From positions 1 through 64,000 of the forward strand of contig DASSOG010000026.1 in assembly GCA_035700805.1 (NCBI GenBank): DNA of 64,000 nt. Reading direction: 5' to 3'. Position numbers and translations under genes: made by a program. The first letter of the stretch is position 1, and each line of letters starts with the position of its first letter. The DNA is from JAGWRI01 sp035700805. Its GTDB lineage: Bacteria > Gemmatimonadota > Gemmatimonadetes > Gemmatimonadales > Gemmatimonadaceae. Shown one piece after another: positions 34,892 to 44,226 of this stretch. The notes beneath the pieces were generated by a model that ran no database searches, was not told the origin of the DNA, and saw only the letters and a list, made by a program, of their open reading frames with translations.

Positions 34892-35679
34892 CGGCGCTTG
34901 AGGTTGCGCAGCGAGAAGAACGCGGGCGTGAGGCCGACGTTGAACTCGAGGCTGCGGTAGGTGAGCACCGTGTGCTCGTCCGGTTTATCGGCGGGCGTGA
35001 CGGTGAGCCGGGCCGGGACCATGCGACCGCCCATCACGTGGAATTCAGAAAAAGTGATGGTGCGCGCCAGCTGGCCGGCATCGTCGTAGAAGCGTTCCCA
35101 CAGGGGCATGAAGTCCGATCGACGAACGCGCAACTCGATGTGGCCCCAGACCACGGCGGCGTCGGGTTTGGGCGTGAGGCGAAAGGTCCAGGCGGGCGCG
35201 TCACTGGCGCGCGGGGTGGAATCGGGCGCAGCGGCGGCGTTGGCGTCGAGCGTGATGTCGTAATCGTCCACCAGCCGGCTTTCCTTGACCAGGTCGTTGT
35301 TGGTGAAGTGCGAGCCCATCCACGCGCCGGCCATCAGGGAAGGTGGAATGCGAATGGTGCGATCCACGCGCGGCAGGTAGTTCCAGACGTCGTTCTTCAC
35401 CTTGAGCGTGGCGGTGCCGGCCTCGCGGGCAGGGGAGGTGACGCGGATGAGCGCGTAGTCGGTGCCCAGCGACCAGATGTCCAGGTCCAGCGCGCGGGAC
35501 CACTGGCGGGTGACGACCTGCATGGTGACAGAGCCGCGGCTGGAGTTGCCGCGCAGCAACTGGTCCACGCGATTGACGATGTCGCCGGGGTCGGGCGTCT
35601 GTGCGGCGACGGTACCGGCGGCGGACGCGCCGACGGCGCCAAGGCAGAGGGCAGCCAGCAGGTGAAGGGGGCGTGTCAT
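34888..35679 (-). CDS. outer-membrane lipoprotein-sorting protein (LolA-like fold)
   Basis: A 263-residue periplasmic protein. Signal peptide MTRPLHLLAALCLGAVGASA, then the COG2834-type domain: DIVNRVDQLLRGNSSRGSVT, then DYALIRVTSPAREAGTATLK, NDVWNYLPRVDRTIRIPPSL and MAGAWMGSHFTNNDL. These blocks are typical of the 'outer membrane lipoprotein-sorting protein' family, with a LolA/LolB-like half-barrel that holds acyl chains. Start ATG 35679 overlaps the TetR stop (ATGA) and the end overlaps the permease start (GTGA). Its presence with FtsX-like permeases and a LolD-like ATPase suggests a dedicated route for a lipid or lipoprotein from the inner membrane; the cargo is not identified. Confidence 0.87.
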   Translation of the reverse strand: MTRPLHLLAALCLGAVGASAAGTVAAQTPDPGDIVNRVDQLLRGNSSRGSVTMQVVTRQWSRALDLDIWSLGTDYALIRVTSPAREAGTATLKVKNDVWNYLPRVDRTIRIPPSLMAGAWMGSHFTNNDLVKESRLVDDYDITLDANAAAAPDSTPRASDAPAWTFRLTPKPDAAVVWGHIELRVRRSDFMPLWERFYDDAGQLARTITFSEFHVMGGRMVPARLTVTPADKPDEHTVLTYRSLEFNVGLTPAFFSLRNLKRR

Positions 35680-36299
35680 GGGCGGGGCTCCAGGAGCCGG
35701 TGAAAGGCGTCCATCTCCGCGGCGATGGTGCGCTCGCGCTCGGCGGGGGAGAGATCGTGCCACCGGGTCAGGAGCCAGCGGTCGCCGGTTTCGCCGATGG
35801 CCAGCGTGAGTTCAACCAGGAAGTCCAGCGGGAGGTCGGTGCGGACGACGCCGAGTTGCTGGCCGCGCGCCAGGATCGTGGTCGTCCAGCTCCCGATCCA
35901 GTCGAAGACGCGCTTGGTGGCCTTGCGGCCGCCTGCGCCGCGGAGTCGGTAGAATGAGCGGCCGAGCTTTACGAACCACTCATTGCGCTGCATGAAGTCG
36001 GCCGAGCGCCGGACGGCGCCCTCGAACTGTGGCCAGAAGGTCTCCGCCGTGAGGTCGTCCAGCGAGAAGCCGCCGACGCGCTTCATGACGGCGGCGGTGG
36101 CGCGTTCGACCACCGTGGCAAAGAGGTCGCTCTTGTCGTTGAAGTAGTAGTAGAGCGAGCCCTTGCTCATGCCGGCGCGGTCGATGATGCGGTTGAGCGA
36201 GGCGCCCTCGAAGCCGTGGCTGCTGAACTCGTCGGCGGCGGCTTCGAACAGGCGGTGCTGTTTTTCAGGGTCGAGGTTGTCGAAGCGATCGCGGGCCAT
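35676..36299 (-). CDS. TetR-family transcriptional regulator
   Basis: A 207-residue repressor. The N-terminal helix-turn-helix is KQHRLFEAAADEFSSHGFEG, then ASLNRIIDRAGMSKGSLYYY and FNDKSDLFATVVERA, the classic TetR pattern; the C-terminal half is a helical ligand domain of unknown ligand (aromatic-rich FMQRNEWFVKLGRSFYRLRG). It is the first gene of the operon with lipoprotein-sorting protein, two permeases, ATPase and outer-membrane protein. A perfect 8+4+8 palindrome lies 15 bases before its start codon, so it very probably represses its own operon. Confidence 0.93.
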   Translation of the reverse strand: MARDRFDNLDPEKQHRLFEAAADEFSSHGFEGASLNRIIDRAGMSKGSLYYYFNDKSDLFATVVERATAAVMKRVGGFSLDDLTAETFWPQFEGAVRRSADFMQRNEWFVKLGRSFYRLRGAGGRKATKRVFDWIGSWTTTILARGQQLGVVRTDLPLDFLVELTLAIGETGDRWLLTRWHDLSPAERERTIAAEMDAFHRLLEPRP

Positions 36300-36313
36300 T
36301 GATAGACTGGGAG

Positions 36314-36333
36314 TTTAGACCGGTTGGTCTAAA
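36314..36333. promoter_or_regulatory. palindromic TetR operator
   Basis: TTTAGACC (36314-36321) and GGTCTAAA (36326-36333) are perfect inverted arms around GGTT. The site is 15 bases upstream of the TetR start, in the position to block RNA polymerase. TAGACC.{4}GGTCTA-type palindromes are common TetR-family operators. Confidence 0.8.
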
Positions 36334-36406
36334 ATATGGCGACCGGCTTTGGGAGGGAAGGGGGGCCGTGGTCCTGGGGGTGTGTGTTCCCCGCTTCGCT
36401 TAAAGG

Positions 36407-36421
36407 ATGATATATTATCAT
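36407..36421. promoter_or_regulatory. AT-rich inverted repeat upstream of hipBA
   Basis: ATGATA (36407-36412), TAT, TATCAT (36416-36421) is a perfect inverted repeat. It opens an AT-rich stretch of about 170 bases (36481-36540 is 38% G+C by hand count) in an otherwise GC-rich window. It may be a distal HipB site or a DNA-bending element. Confidence 0.35.
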
Positions 36422-36547
36422 TTGGGCCGCAAAGCTGCTAATACAGATCATATACGATGTCTTGCTGTAGCCAAATGCAAGCAGAACACATGCAGTTAAT
36501 ATGTGATAGATATTAGATTGTGCCCGCAACATGGCATTAACACATGC

Positions 36548-36569
36548 TATGTCATTTATTACTGACATA
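36548..36569. promoter_or_regulatory. probable HipB operator
   Basis: TATGTCA (36548-36554) and TGACATA (36563-36569) are perfect 7-base inverted arms around an 8-base AT-rich centre, ending 6 bases before the preferred hipB start. HipB-type antitoxins repress their own operon by binding such spaced palindromes. Confidence 0.5.
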
Positions 36570-36575
36570 ACGAAA

Positions 36576-36917
36576 ATGGCTCACATCCGACCGACCTCGA
36601 CAACAGAGGAAGTACTCACCGAACTGGGCAGCCGGCTGCGTCGCTATCGCCTCCAGCAGAACCGGCGCCTGGAAGACGTCGCGGCGGCCGCCGGCATCTC
36701 GGTGCCCACCGCGCAGCGCGCCGAGTCGGGCAAGAACGCCACCATGGCCACCGTCGTCCGGCTGCTCCGGGCACTGGGTCGACTGGACGCGCTCGATGCG
36801 TTCCTGCCGGAGCCGCTGGTCTCGCCGATTGCGCTGGCCGAACGCGGGGGCCGGGCGCCGCAGCGCGCCAGCCGTCGTCGTCGGCGCCCGCCGAAGCGCA
36901 AAGGCCAGGATGACTGA
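36576..36917 (+). CDS. hipB: HipB-like antitoxin, XRE-family helix-turn-helix
   Basis: A 113-residue protein. An XRE/Cro-type helix-turn-helix covers about residues 13-65: LGSRLRRYRLQQNRRLEDVA, then AAAGISVPTAQRAESGKNAT and VVRLLRALGRLDALDAFLP, which is the HipB layout. The C-terminal tail is very basic (RRRRRPPKRKG) and probably disordered. ATG at 36576 is preferred; an ATG at 36531 would add 15 residues but would place the palindrome inside the gene. There is no strong ribosome site. The gene overlaps hipA by 8 bases. Role: it neutralises the HipA kinase and represses the operon. Confidence 0.85.
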   Translation: MAHIRPTSTTEEVLTELGSRLRRYRLQQNRRLEDVAAAAGISVPTAQRAESGKNATMATVVRLLRALGRLDALDAFLPEPLVSPIALAERGGRAPQRASRRRRRPPKRKGQDD

Positions 36918-38235
36918 CGCCGGACGCCCCGCGTCCGGAGGCGCCGCGGGCAGTGCCTCCGCCTACACCATCGCCCGCGTGGAGATCTGGGGGCAGCCCG
37001 TCGGGGTGGTGGCCGAGGACGAGCGTGGTGAGGTCGTATTCGAATACGCTGAAGCCTTCCGCACCAGCGGGCTCGAGCTCTCCCCGATTCACCTGCCGCT
37101 GTCGCTGCGGGGGCCGGTGTCCTTTCCGCAGTTGCGGCGCGTGGATTCGTTCCAGGGGCTGCCGGGCCTCCTGGCGGACAGCCTGCCCGACGCGTTCGGC
37201 AACGCGGTCATCCGTCGGTACTTTGAGGCCCGGGGGACGCCGGAATCGGCCATGAGCCCGGTGCAGAAGCTGCTTTACATCGGCGACCGCGCCATGGGAG
37301 CGCTGCAATTCCGCCCGCAACTGGACCGGGTCAGCCCCCGCGCCAGCGAAGCCCTGCAGGTGGCACAGCTCGTGGCGGAGGCACGGCGCGTCATTGAAGG
37401 CGACACCAGCGTGGCCGTGCCGGAGATGATGCAGGTGGGCGCGTCGGCGGGCGGCGCGCGCGCCAAGGCGCTGATCCTCTGGAATCGCGATACGAACCGC
37501 GTCCGCTCGGGCTTCGCGTCCCCCGCCACGGGCGACGAGTCCTGGCTGATCAAGTTCGACGGGGTGACCGGGGGCGTGGGCGGCCACGCGATGGTCAAGG
37601 AGTTCGCGCCCGGCCCGTTCGGGCGCATGGAATATGTATATTCCATAATGGCGCGGGCGGCGGGTGTTGACATGGCGGACACGCACCTGCTGCACGATCG
37701 GGACTTCGCCCACTTCATGACGCGGCGCTTTGACCGTCGCGACGCGACGCGCCTGCACATGCACACGCTGGGCGGGATGCACCACGTGGACTACGCGATC
37801 CGCCAGGCGCTTTCCTACGAGGACTACTTCCGCACCATCCGCCTGCTGGGCATGGGTCAGGCCGAGGTGGACCAGGGCTTCCGGCGCATGGCGTTCAACA
37901 TTGCGGCGCACAACCAGGACGACCACGTGAAGAACCTGGCGTTCCTCATGGGCCCGGATGGCCGGTGGATGCTCGCGCCGGCGTACGATGTGAGCTGGGC
38001 GGACGGGGGAACCTGGGCGCGCACGCACCAGATGACGGCGCACGGCAAGGATGACCACTTCACGCGCGACGACCTGCTGGCGGTGGGACAGGAATTTGAC
38101 GTGCCGAAGTCCGGCGCCGACATCCTGCAGCAGGTGGACGCATCGCTCGACTTGTGGAAACCCGAGGCGGCCAGGGCGGGGCTCTCCGACGCGTGGATCA
38201 CGCGCGTCGGGAAAACCTTCCGGCGCCTCACTTAG
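36910..38235 (+). CDS. hipA: HipA-family serine/threonine kinase toxin
   Basis: A 441-residue HipA kinase. The N-terminal subdomain (VEIWGQPVGVVAEDERGEVV, LPLSLRGPVSFPQLRRVDSF, GLPGLLADSLPDAFGNAVI) is the HipA couple domain. The P-loop-like GASAGGARAKALILWN follows. The active-site motif is HNQDDHVKNLAFL, with catalytic D337 and N342, then the metal-binding ML.PAYDVSWAD block. HipA kinases phosphorylate glutamyl-tRNA synthetase or related targets and induce dormancy; the target of this branch is not known. It starts inside the end of hipB (ATG at 36910), with AGG just upstream, so translation is coupled. All catalytic residues are present, so it should be active. Confidence 0.92.
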   Translation: MTDAGRPASGGAAGSASAYTIARVEIWGQPVGVVAEDERGEVVFEYAEAFRTSGLELSPIHLPLSLRGPVSFPQLRRVDSFQGLPGLLADSLPDAFGNAVIRRYFEARGTPESAMSPVQKLLYIGDRAMGALQFRPQLDRVSPRASEALQVAQLVAEARRVIEGDTSVAVPEMMQVGASAGGARAKALILWNRDTNRVRSGFASPATGDESWLIKFDGVTGGVGGHAMVKEFAPGPFGRMEYVYSIMARAAGVDMADTHLLHDRDFAHFMTRRFDRRDATRLHMHTLGGMHHVDYAIRQALSYEDYFRTIRLLGMGQAEVDQGFRRMAFNIAAHNQDDHVKNLAFLMGPDGRWMLAPAYDVSWADGGTWARTHQMTAHGKDDHFTRDDLLAVGQEFDVPKSGADILQQVDASLDLWKPEAARAGLSDAWITRVGKTFRRLT

Positions 38236-38348
38236 ACGCGGGTGTGCCGACTCCCGGCGAACCCGGTTAGCCTGCGCGTCGCTGCTGGCACCTCACCCAC
38301 CCGGTTCGTATATCTACCGAGCCTTCACCTGACCCGGGGTTCCCCTCC

Positions 38349-41300
38349 ATGCGGCTCTCGTCCCTCGCGTTCGCGCTCGCCCTTCCCCTGACCGTCCCGC
38401 AGTCGCCGCTCCTGGCCCAGCAGCCGGCGTCCCCTCCACTGGGGTACTTCCGCTTTCCCGCGGTGCACGGCAACACGGTGGTGTTCACCGCCGAGGGCGA
38501 CCTGTGGAAGGTGCCCCTCGCGGGCGGGACGGCCACGCGGTTGACCACGGCCTCCGGCGAGGAAACCAATGCCGCCATCTCGCCCGATGGCACGCGCATT
38601 GCCTTCTCGGCCAGCTATGAAGGTCCCACCGAGGTGTACGTGATGCCCGTGGACGGAGGACGTCCCACGCGCCTGACGTATCTGGGCAGCACCGCTACCG
38701 TGACGGGGTGGACTCCCGATGGCAACGTGCTCTATGCCACGCGCGAGTACTCCGGGCTTCCCAATACACAACTGGCGTGGGTGAACCCCACGGACAACAC
38801 GCACGGGCTGGTACCGCTGGCGCAGGCGGCCGACGGCTCCTATGACGCCAGCGGTACGCTCTTCTTCACGCGCTTTCCCTTCCAGGGCAGTTACACCAAG
38901 CGCTACCACGGCGGCACGGCGCAGAGCATCTGGCGGTTTGCAAAGGGCGGCACCGAGGCGCAGGACCTGACCGCGGACTACACCGGCACCAGCCGCGACC
39001 CGATGGTGTGGCAGGGGCGCATCTACTTTGAGAGCGACCGCGACGGCGTGATGAACCTGTGGTCCATGGACCCCGACGGCCACGGCCTCAAGCAGCTCAC
39101 GCACCAGCCGTACCTTGACGTGAAGAGCCCGTCACTGAGCGACGGCCGGATTGTGTACCAGAGCGGCGCCGACCTCCGGGTATATGACATTGCCAGTGGC
39201 CGGGACGCGCTGATCCCGATTCACCTGGTCAGTGACTTTGACCAGACGCGCGAGAAGTGGGACGCCAACCCGATGGCGCTGCTCAGCTCGGCGCATCTCT
39301 CGCCGACCGGCGACCGGGTGGTGCTGACCGCGCGGGGGCAGGTGTTCATCGCGCCCGTGGGTGATGCGGGGGGACGGCTGGCGCGCGTCACTCATGACAA
39401 CGGTCGGGTGCGCTATCGCCTGGCGCGCTTCATGCCCGACGGCAAGTCGCTGCTGGGGCTCTCCGACAAGAGCGGCGAGAACGAGTTCTGGCGCGTGCCC
39501 ATTGACGGGGCGGCGGATACGCAGCTTACCACGGGCGCGACGATCCTGCGGTGGGACGGTATGCCGAGTCCGGACGGTCGCTACCTGGCGCACACCGACA
39601 AGGACCAGCGGCTCTGGCTGCTGAACGTCGAGACGCATGCGGAGAAGCTGCTGGGCACCAATCGCGACGGCGACTTTGGCGATGTGCAGTGGGCGCCCGA
39701 CAGCAAGTGGGTGGCGTACACGGCGCCCGCCAGCAACCAGCTCAATCAGGTGTGGGTGTACAGTGTTGCCAGCGGGCAGAGCACGCCCGTGACGTCGGAT
39801 CGCTACGACAGCCAGAGTCCCGCGTGGAGCCCGGACGGCAAGTGGCTCTACTTCCTGTCGCAGCGGAACTTCCAGACGGCGGTGGGATCCCCGTGGGGAT
39901 CGCGGCAGCCGGAGCCCTACTTCCCGGACCAGACGGAGGTGTACGCATTGGCGCTGGTGAAGGGTGAGCGGTCGCCCTTTGCGGCGGACAACGAGCTGAC
40001 CAATCCCGTGGGCGGGCTGGCCATGTCGGACAGCGGGTCATCGCCGGGCGACAGCGCGCGGGCGGGGCGTGGGGCGCGGGGTGCGCGCGGGGCGGGCGAG
40101 GGCGGTGGCGCCGCGCGCGCTCCAGTGCAGGTGAACATTGACCTGGACGGCATCGCGGAGCGGCTGATCCAGGTTCCCATACGGGCCGGCGAATACAGCG
40201 ACCTCTCGACCGACGGCAAGCGGTTGTACTTCATGTCACGCGGGTCGGGCGGCGGGCGCGGCGGTGCGCAGCTCATGACCTACCCGATCGACAACCAGCC
40301 GGGCCGGCCGCAGCCATTCCTCAGCGGCGTCCGGCAGTATGAACTGTCCATGGATGGCCGGAAGGTGCTGGTGCGGCGCGGGAACGACTTCTTCGTATTC
40401 AGCGCGGGCGCAAAGGCGCCGAATGATTCGGGCAAGTACAAGGTGGACCTTTCCAGTTGGCTCATCCACGTGGATCCACGCGCCGAGTGGGAGCAGGAGT
40501 TTGTGGACGCGTGGCGGCTGGAACGCGACTACTTCTACGATCAGCACATGAACGGCGTGGACTGGCAGGCCATCCGCGCGAGGTACGAACCGCTCGTGGC
40601 ACGCGTGACCGATCGCGCGGAGCTGAGCGACCTGGTAGCACAGGCCGTGGCGGAGCTCTCGGCGCTGCACACGTTCGTCCGGGGCGGCGATGTCCGCGAA
40701 CCGGACGACACCATCCACCCGGCGTCGCTGGGGGCGGTGGTGACACGCGACGAGACGGCCGGCGGATATCGGGTGCAGCACATCTATGAGTATGACCCCG
40801 ATTCGCCGAGTGACCTCTCCCCACTGGCGCGGTACGGTGTGAACGTGCACGAGGGCGACGTCATCACGGCGGTGAACCACGTGGCGGCGCTCTCGGCGCC
40901 CGACTTCGGGGCGCTGATGCGCAACGAGTCGGGCCGGCAGGTGCTGCTGTCGGTCAAGCCTAGTGGCAACGGCACGGAACGCGACGTGGTGGTGGAACCC
41001 ATCACGCAGCGGCAGGAGTCGGACCTGCGGTACTCCGAGTGGGAATACACCCGCCGGCTGGCGGTGGACTCCATGGGCAAAGGTGCCATCGGCTACGTGC
41101 ACCTGCGGGCCATGGGTGGGGCGGACATGAACCAGTGGGAGCGGGACTTCTATCCCGTGTACAATCGGCAGGGCCTGATCATTGACGCCCGGCACAACCG
41201 GGGCGGGAACATTGACAGCTGGGTGCTGGAAAAGCTGATCCGCAAGGCGTGGTTCTACTTCCAGAACCGGGTGGGAGACCCCACGTGGAACATGCAGTTT

Positions 41301-41720
41301 GCCTATCGCGGGCACATCGTGCTGCTCACCGACGCGTTCACGGCGTCGGATGGCGAGGCCTTCGCGGAGGGGTTCCGGCAACTGGGGCTGGGGAGGATCA
41401 TTGGCGTACGCACATGGGGCGGGGAGATCTGGCTCAGCCAGCAGAATGTGATGGTGGACCGTGGTATTGCGAGTGCGGCAGAGATGGGGACGTACCTGCC
41501 CAACAGCACCTGGATGATCGAGGGGCACGGGGTGGACCCCGATACGGTGGTGGACAACCTGCCGCATGCGACCTTCAACGGGCGCGATGCACAGCTCGAG
41601 GCGGCGGTCAAGGAGCTGCAGGCGGAGATCAAGGCCGATCCTCGGCCCGTGCCTCCGCATCCGCCGTACCCGGATAAGTCGTTGAAGCGAACGGGCGGCG
41701 GTGGCCCGGAGTTACGATGA
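38349..41720 (+). CDS. tricorn-like protease, S41 family, with signal peptide
   Basis: An 1123-residue protein. After a signal peptide (MRLSSLAFALALPLTVPQSP, cleavage likely after LLA) comes a beta-propeller part to about residue 690 with repeated WDG/SPDG motifs (AAISPDGTRIAFSA, PSPDGRYLAHTDKDQ, PAWSPDGKWLYFLS), a tricorn core, a PDZ domain (DVITAVNHVAALSAPDFG) and the S41 catalytic domain. The nucleophile is S1000 in TDAFTASDGEAFAEGF and the likely catalytic His is H774 in LSALHTFV. A low-complexity G/R/A stretch lies near residues 565-595. Archaeal tricorn is cytosolic; this one should be periplasmic and would degrade oligopeptides. It stands alone, 113 bases after hipA. Confidence 0.92.
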   Translation: MRLSSLAFALALPLTVPQSPLLAQQPASPPLGYFRFPAVHGNTVVFTAEGDLWKVPLAGGTATRLTTASGEETNAAISPDGTRIAFSASYEGPTEVYVMPVDGGRPTRLTYLGSTATVTGWTPDGNVLYATREYSGLPNTQLAWVNPTDNTHGLVPLAQAADGSYDASGTLFFTRFPFQGSYTKRYHGGTAQSIWRFAKGGTEAQDLTADYTGTSRDPMVWQGRIYFESDRDGVMNLWSMDPDGHGLKQLTHQPYLDVKSPSLSDGRIVYQSGADLRVYDIASGRDALIPIHLVSDFDQTREKWDANPMALLSSAHLSPTGDRVVLTARGQVFIAPVGDAGGRLARVTHDNGRVRYRLARFMPDGKSLLGLSDKSGENEFWRVPIDGAADTQLTTGATILRWDGMPSPDGRYLAHTDKDQRLWLLNVETHAEKLLGTNRDGDFGDVQWAPDSKWVAYTAPASNQLNQVWVYSVASGQSTPVTSDRYDSQSPAWSPDGKWLYFLSQRNFQTAVGSPWGSRQPEPYFPDQTEVYALALVKGERSPFAADNELTNPVGGLAMSDSGSSPGDSARAGRGARGARGAGEGGGAARAPVQVNIDLDGIAERLIQVPIRAGEYSDLSTDGKRLYFMSRGSGGGRGGAQLMTYPIDNQPGRPQPFLSGVRQYELSMDGRKVLVRRGNDFFVFSAGAKAPNDSGKYKVDLSSWLIHVDPRAEWEQEFVDAWRLERDYFYDQHMNGVDWQAIRARYEPLVARVTDRAELSDLVAQAVAELSALHTFVRGGDVREPDDTIHPASLGAVVTRDETAGGYRVQHIYEYDPDSPSDLSPLARYGVNVHEGDVITAVNHVAALSAPDFGALMRNESGRQVLLSVKPSGNGTERDVVVEPITQRQESDLRYSEWEYTRRLAVDSMGKGAIGYVHLRAMGGADMNQWERDFYPVYNRQGLIIDARHNRGGNIDSWVLEKLIRKAWFYFQNRVGDPTWNMQFAYRGHIVLLTDAFTASDGEAFAEGFRQLGLGRIIGVRTWGGEIWLSQQNVMVDRGIASAAEMGTYLPNSTWMIEGHGVDPDTVVDNLPHATFNGRDAQLEAAVKELQAEIKADPRPVPPHPPYPDKSLKRTGGGGPELR

Positions 41721-41779
41721 GGATGGGTCGACGAGGGGCTGACGCCACGATCCACAATCTCGCATTGCGTGCAGGCGCC

Positions 41780-44197
41780 CTATTCTACACGCATCAATTC
41801 CACTGGATCAACGTAGGCAGCTCGGATCGCCGGACCGATGACCGCCACTGCGGAGACTACTACCAGTATAACCTCTGCGGCCAGGAGCGCGCGCACATCC
41901 ATCGGATTGACTGTAAACAGCCAGTGTTTTAGTGCCTGACTAGTCCATAGGGACACAAGACTACCGATTGCCATACCACCGATTACAACGGTCGCCCCCA
42001 AAGTGGCAACGATCTTCACGACGTCCCTAGGGCGCGCACCCATTGCCAGTCGGACGGCGAACTCGCGGCGTCGGTGCCCCATGGAATAGCTCAAGATGCC
42101 ATGCAATCCGATCGTGGAGAGGATGAGGGCAAACGCAGCCAATGCACTGAAGACGCCCGCGAGATACTTTCGCATTGCCAACTCAGTGCTGTATGGACTC
42201 AAGAAGCTGGATGCTATGGGCTCATAGCCCAGACGCACAGCCATATCCCTGCCGGCACGTTTCACGGCTGCCGGGTGTTGCGTAGGTGTCCGTAACAGAA
42301 TTGAGCGACGGCTGGAGGAACTGATGTCAACTTGGCTTGGCGCGGGGATCACATAAATCCCTCGGGTGGGCTGGGTGACGGCTTCGGCGATCGGCGCAAA
42401 GTCAAACCGGATGTCCGGCACTACTCCGACCACACGGACCACCGGGGCAGCTGACTTGGCGGATCCAAGCCGGACCCACTGACCCACCGCCGAGTCTCTA
42501 CCCCACAGCGTGTGGCTCACCGACTCGTCAACGATGGCTACGCCGCCCACGGCCTCATCGCCCGGCCCGAAGTCACGCCCGGCCGAAGGCGTTATGCCTA
42601 CCACTCCGAAGAAGTTCGGTGAGACGACCTGATAAGACCAAACTGGGACTTGGTGTGCGGGCGCAGGACTCCCGAGTGCAATTGCCGCTCCTCCTGAAAT
42701 CGCCAGTGTATAAGTTGTCGCCGCAGCATCGACCCCAGGCATGTCGGCCAGCCCACGGAGGATCTCACCATAGAGGTTGTCCAGTGCTGCTACTGTGGAG
42801 TCGGCGCGAGGAGCTCGGGCGTCGAATACCGTAATGCCTTGCGGGTTGAAGCCGAAGGGATACGAACGAATCGCATGTGCCGCGAGGATCAGGAGCCCGG
42901 CAAAAACCATGACGACCAGGGCCATCGCAACCTGCCCGGCTATCAGTCCGTTCTGGAGGCTTGGGAGGGCCCGCCGCGGCCTCGCATCGCCGCGTGCGGA
43001 TTGGTAATACAGATCGTTCACACCGGCCTGACGGATGGCAATCGAGGCAACCACCAATAACACAACAGCGGAGCTCGCACCTGCACACACAAAAACCCGC
43101 CAGTCCAGTGCCGGCGTGGACATACCGAGCGCAATCAGTTCGGTCGACACCCGGTGCCGCATGAGACCACCCGTCACGCCGGCAGCTACCAACCCACCGA
43201 TGCCTCCAAGAAGGCACAGGAGCCCCGCTTCCGCAAAAACCAAGGATCGCAGCTGATGCGATGATGCTCCCAATGCGGCACGTGTCGCGAATTCTCTTCT
43301 TCGACGTAGGAGTCTGGCGGCAAACATGTTGGCGACATTGGCGCATGCAATAAGCACTACTGCCATCACTGCGACGATGAGGGCGATGTGGAATCGATCA
43401 AGCCATCGATTGCCTGGCCCCGTGGCAACTGACCAGCCGTGGAGTTGGACCCACGGTCGACCGTACTCGGAATTGAGTTTCGCTTGGAGCGCAGCGAGCT
43501 CCCGAGCGGCGGTACCGGCAGTTTGACCAGTGCGCAAGCGCATCACGATCACAGATCCCAAGCGCTTGGTCGGAGCCCGCGTCTGGCTCCGTGACATCGG
43601 AACGAGAACTCTGTCCATGCCGGGAAACGGGAGAAGAAACGTTCCGGATGACGGAAGCAGCACACCTATGACTGGTCTGGTGTGCCCATCAATCGTCACT
43701 GAAACGTGCGTGAGATCGCGTACTCGCGCGAGGTGTCTGGCCCAAAAAATAAAACTGACCACTACGCCGGCGCCTTCCGGATTCACGGCGTCCTCCTTGT
43801 AGAAGCCTCGTCCCAAATACATGGGCAGCCCGAGGAGGTCGAAGTAGTTGGCGGTCACCACCCATGCGTCAGCATGCGTTGCGACGCCGTTCACTGAAAC
43901 TTCAGGACGCGTTGGATCACTCGTGAACTCGGCAATCTCGGAATACAGTTGGCGATCGGAGCGGACCGCCAAGTACTCAATCGGTTTTGGAGTCGGTGGC
44001 CGGCCCAGGGTCCTCACATCGATTTCATACAGGCTGGATGGATCTCTGAATGGCAGATGTGGATGCAGGATCCCAATGACGACGCTGATCGTAGTTGTAG
44101 CCAATCCCAGGGCAAGCGTCAAAAGTACAAGTGTTAATACCGCAAACCCCGGCGCACGCCGGAGCGAACGGGTAGCTGCCCGCAGCGTGACCGTCAT
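41780..44197 (-). CDS. ADOP-type ABC transporter permease of lower-GC cassette
   Basis: An 805-residue two-module MacB/FtsX-like permease. First helix GFAVLTLVLLTLALGLATTT; first FtsX core at IACANVANMFAARLLRRRRE and FATRAALGASSHQL; second module from GLIAGQVAMALVVMVFAGLL; last core SMGHRRREFAVRLAMGARPR; end AAYVDPVELMRVE. It lacks the ADOP N-terminal cytoplasmic domain. The DNA is less GC-rich than the surroundings (43321-43380 is 50% by hand count), which suggests transfer. It is the third gene of a minus-strand set: six-Cys peptide, DsbA-like protein, permease, with gaps of 29 and 29 bases. No ATPase or PadR regulator is adjacent. It may export or extract the peptide; that is inference from position. 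Confidence 0.87.
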   Translation of the reverse strand: MTVTLRAATRSLRRAPGFAVLTLVLLTLALGLATTTISVVIGILHPHLPFRDPSSLYEIDVRTLGRPPTPKPIEYLAVRSDRQLYSEIAEFTSDPTRPEVSVNGVATHADAWVVTANYFDLLGLPMYLGRGFYKEDAVNPEGAGVVVSFIFWARHLARVRDLTHVSVTIDGHTRPVIGVLLPSSGTFLLPFPGMDRVLVPMSRSQTRAPTKRLGSVIVMRLRTGQTAGTAARELAALQAKLNSEYGRPWVQLHGWSVATGPGNRWLDRFHIALIVAVMAVVLIACANVANMFAARLLRRRREFATRAALGASSHQLRSLVFAEAGLLCLLGGIGGLVAAGVTGGLMRHRVSTELIALGMSTPALDWRVFVCAGASSAVVLLVVASIAIRQAGVNDLYYQSARGDARPRRALPSLQNGLIAGQVAMALVVMVFAGLLILAAHAIRSYPFGFNPQGITVFDARAPRADSTVAALDNLYGEILRGLADMPGVDAAATTYTLAISGGAAIALGSPAPAHQVPVWSYQVVSPNFFGVVGITPSAGRDFGPGDEAVGGVAIVDESVSHTLWGRDSAVGQWVRLGSAKSAAPVVRVVGVVPDIRFDFAPIAEAVTQPTRGIYVIPAPSQVDISSSSRRSILLRTPTQHPAAVKRAGRDMAVRLGYEPIASSFLSPYSTELAMRKYLAGVFSALAAFALILSTIGLHGILSYSMGHRRREFAVRLAMGARPRDVVKIVATLGATVVIGGMAIGSLVSLWTSQALKHWLFTVNPMDVRALLAAEVILVVVSAVAVIGPAIRAAYVDPVELMRVE

Positions 44198-44226
44198 CCG
44201 TTCACTGCCCCGTCGCTGGCTAGCGT

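Noticed and set aside
36329..36568. Minus-strand 79-codon frame in the AT-rich region before hipB
   Set aside because: It lies over the operator palindromes and has no ribosome site or family similarity; the region is better explained as regulatory.
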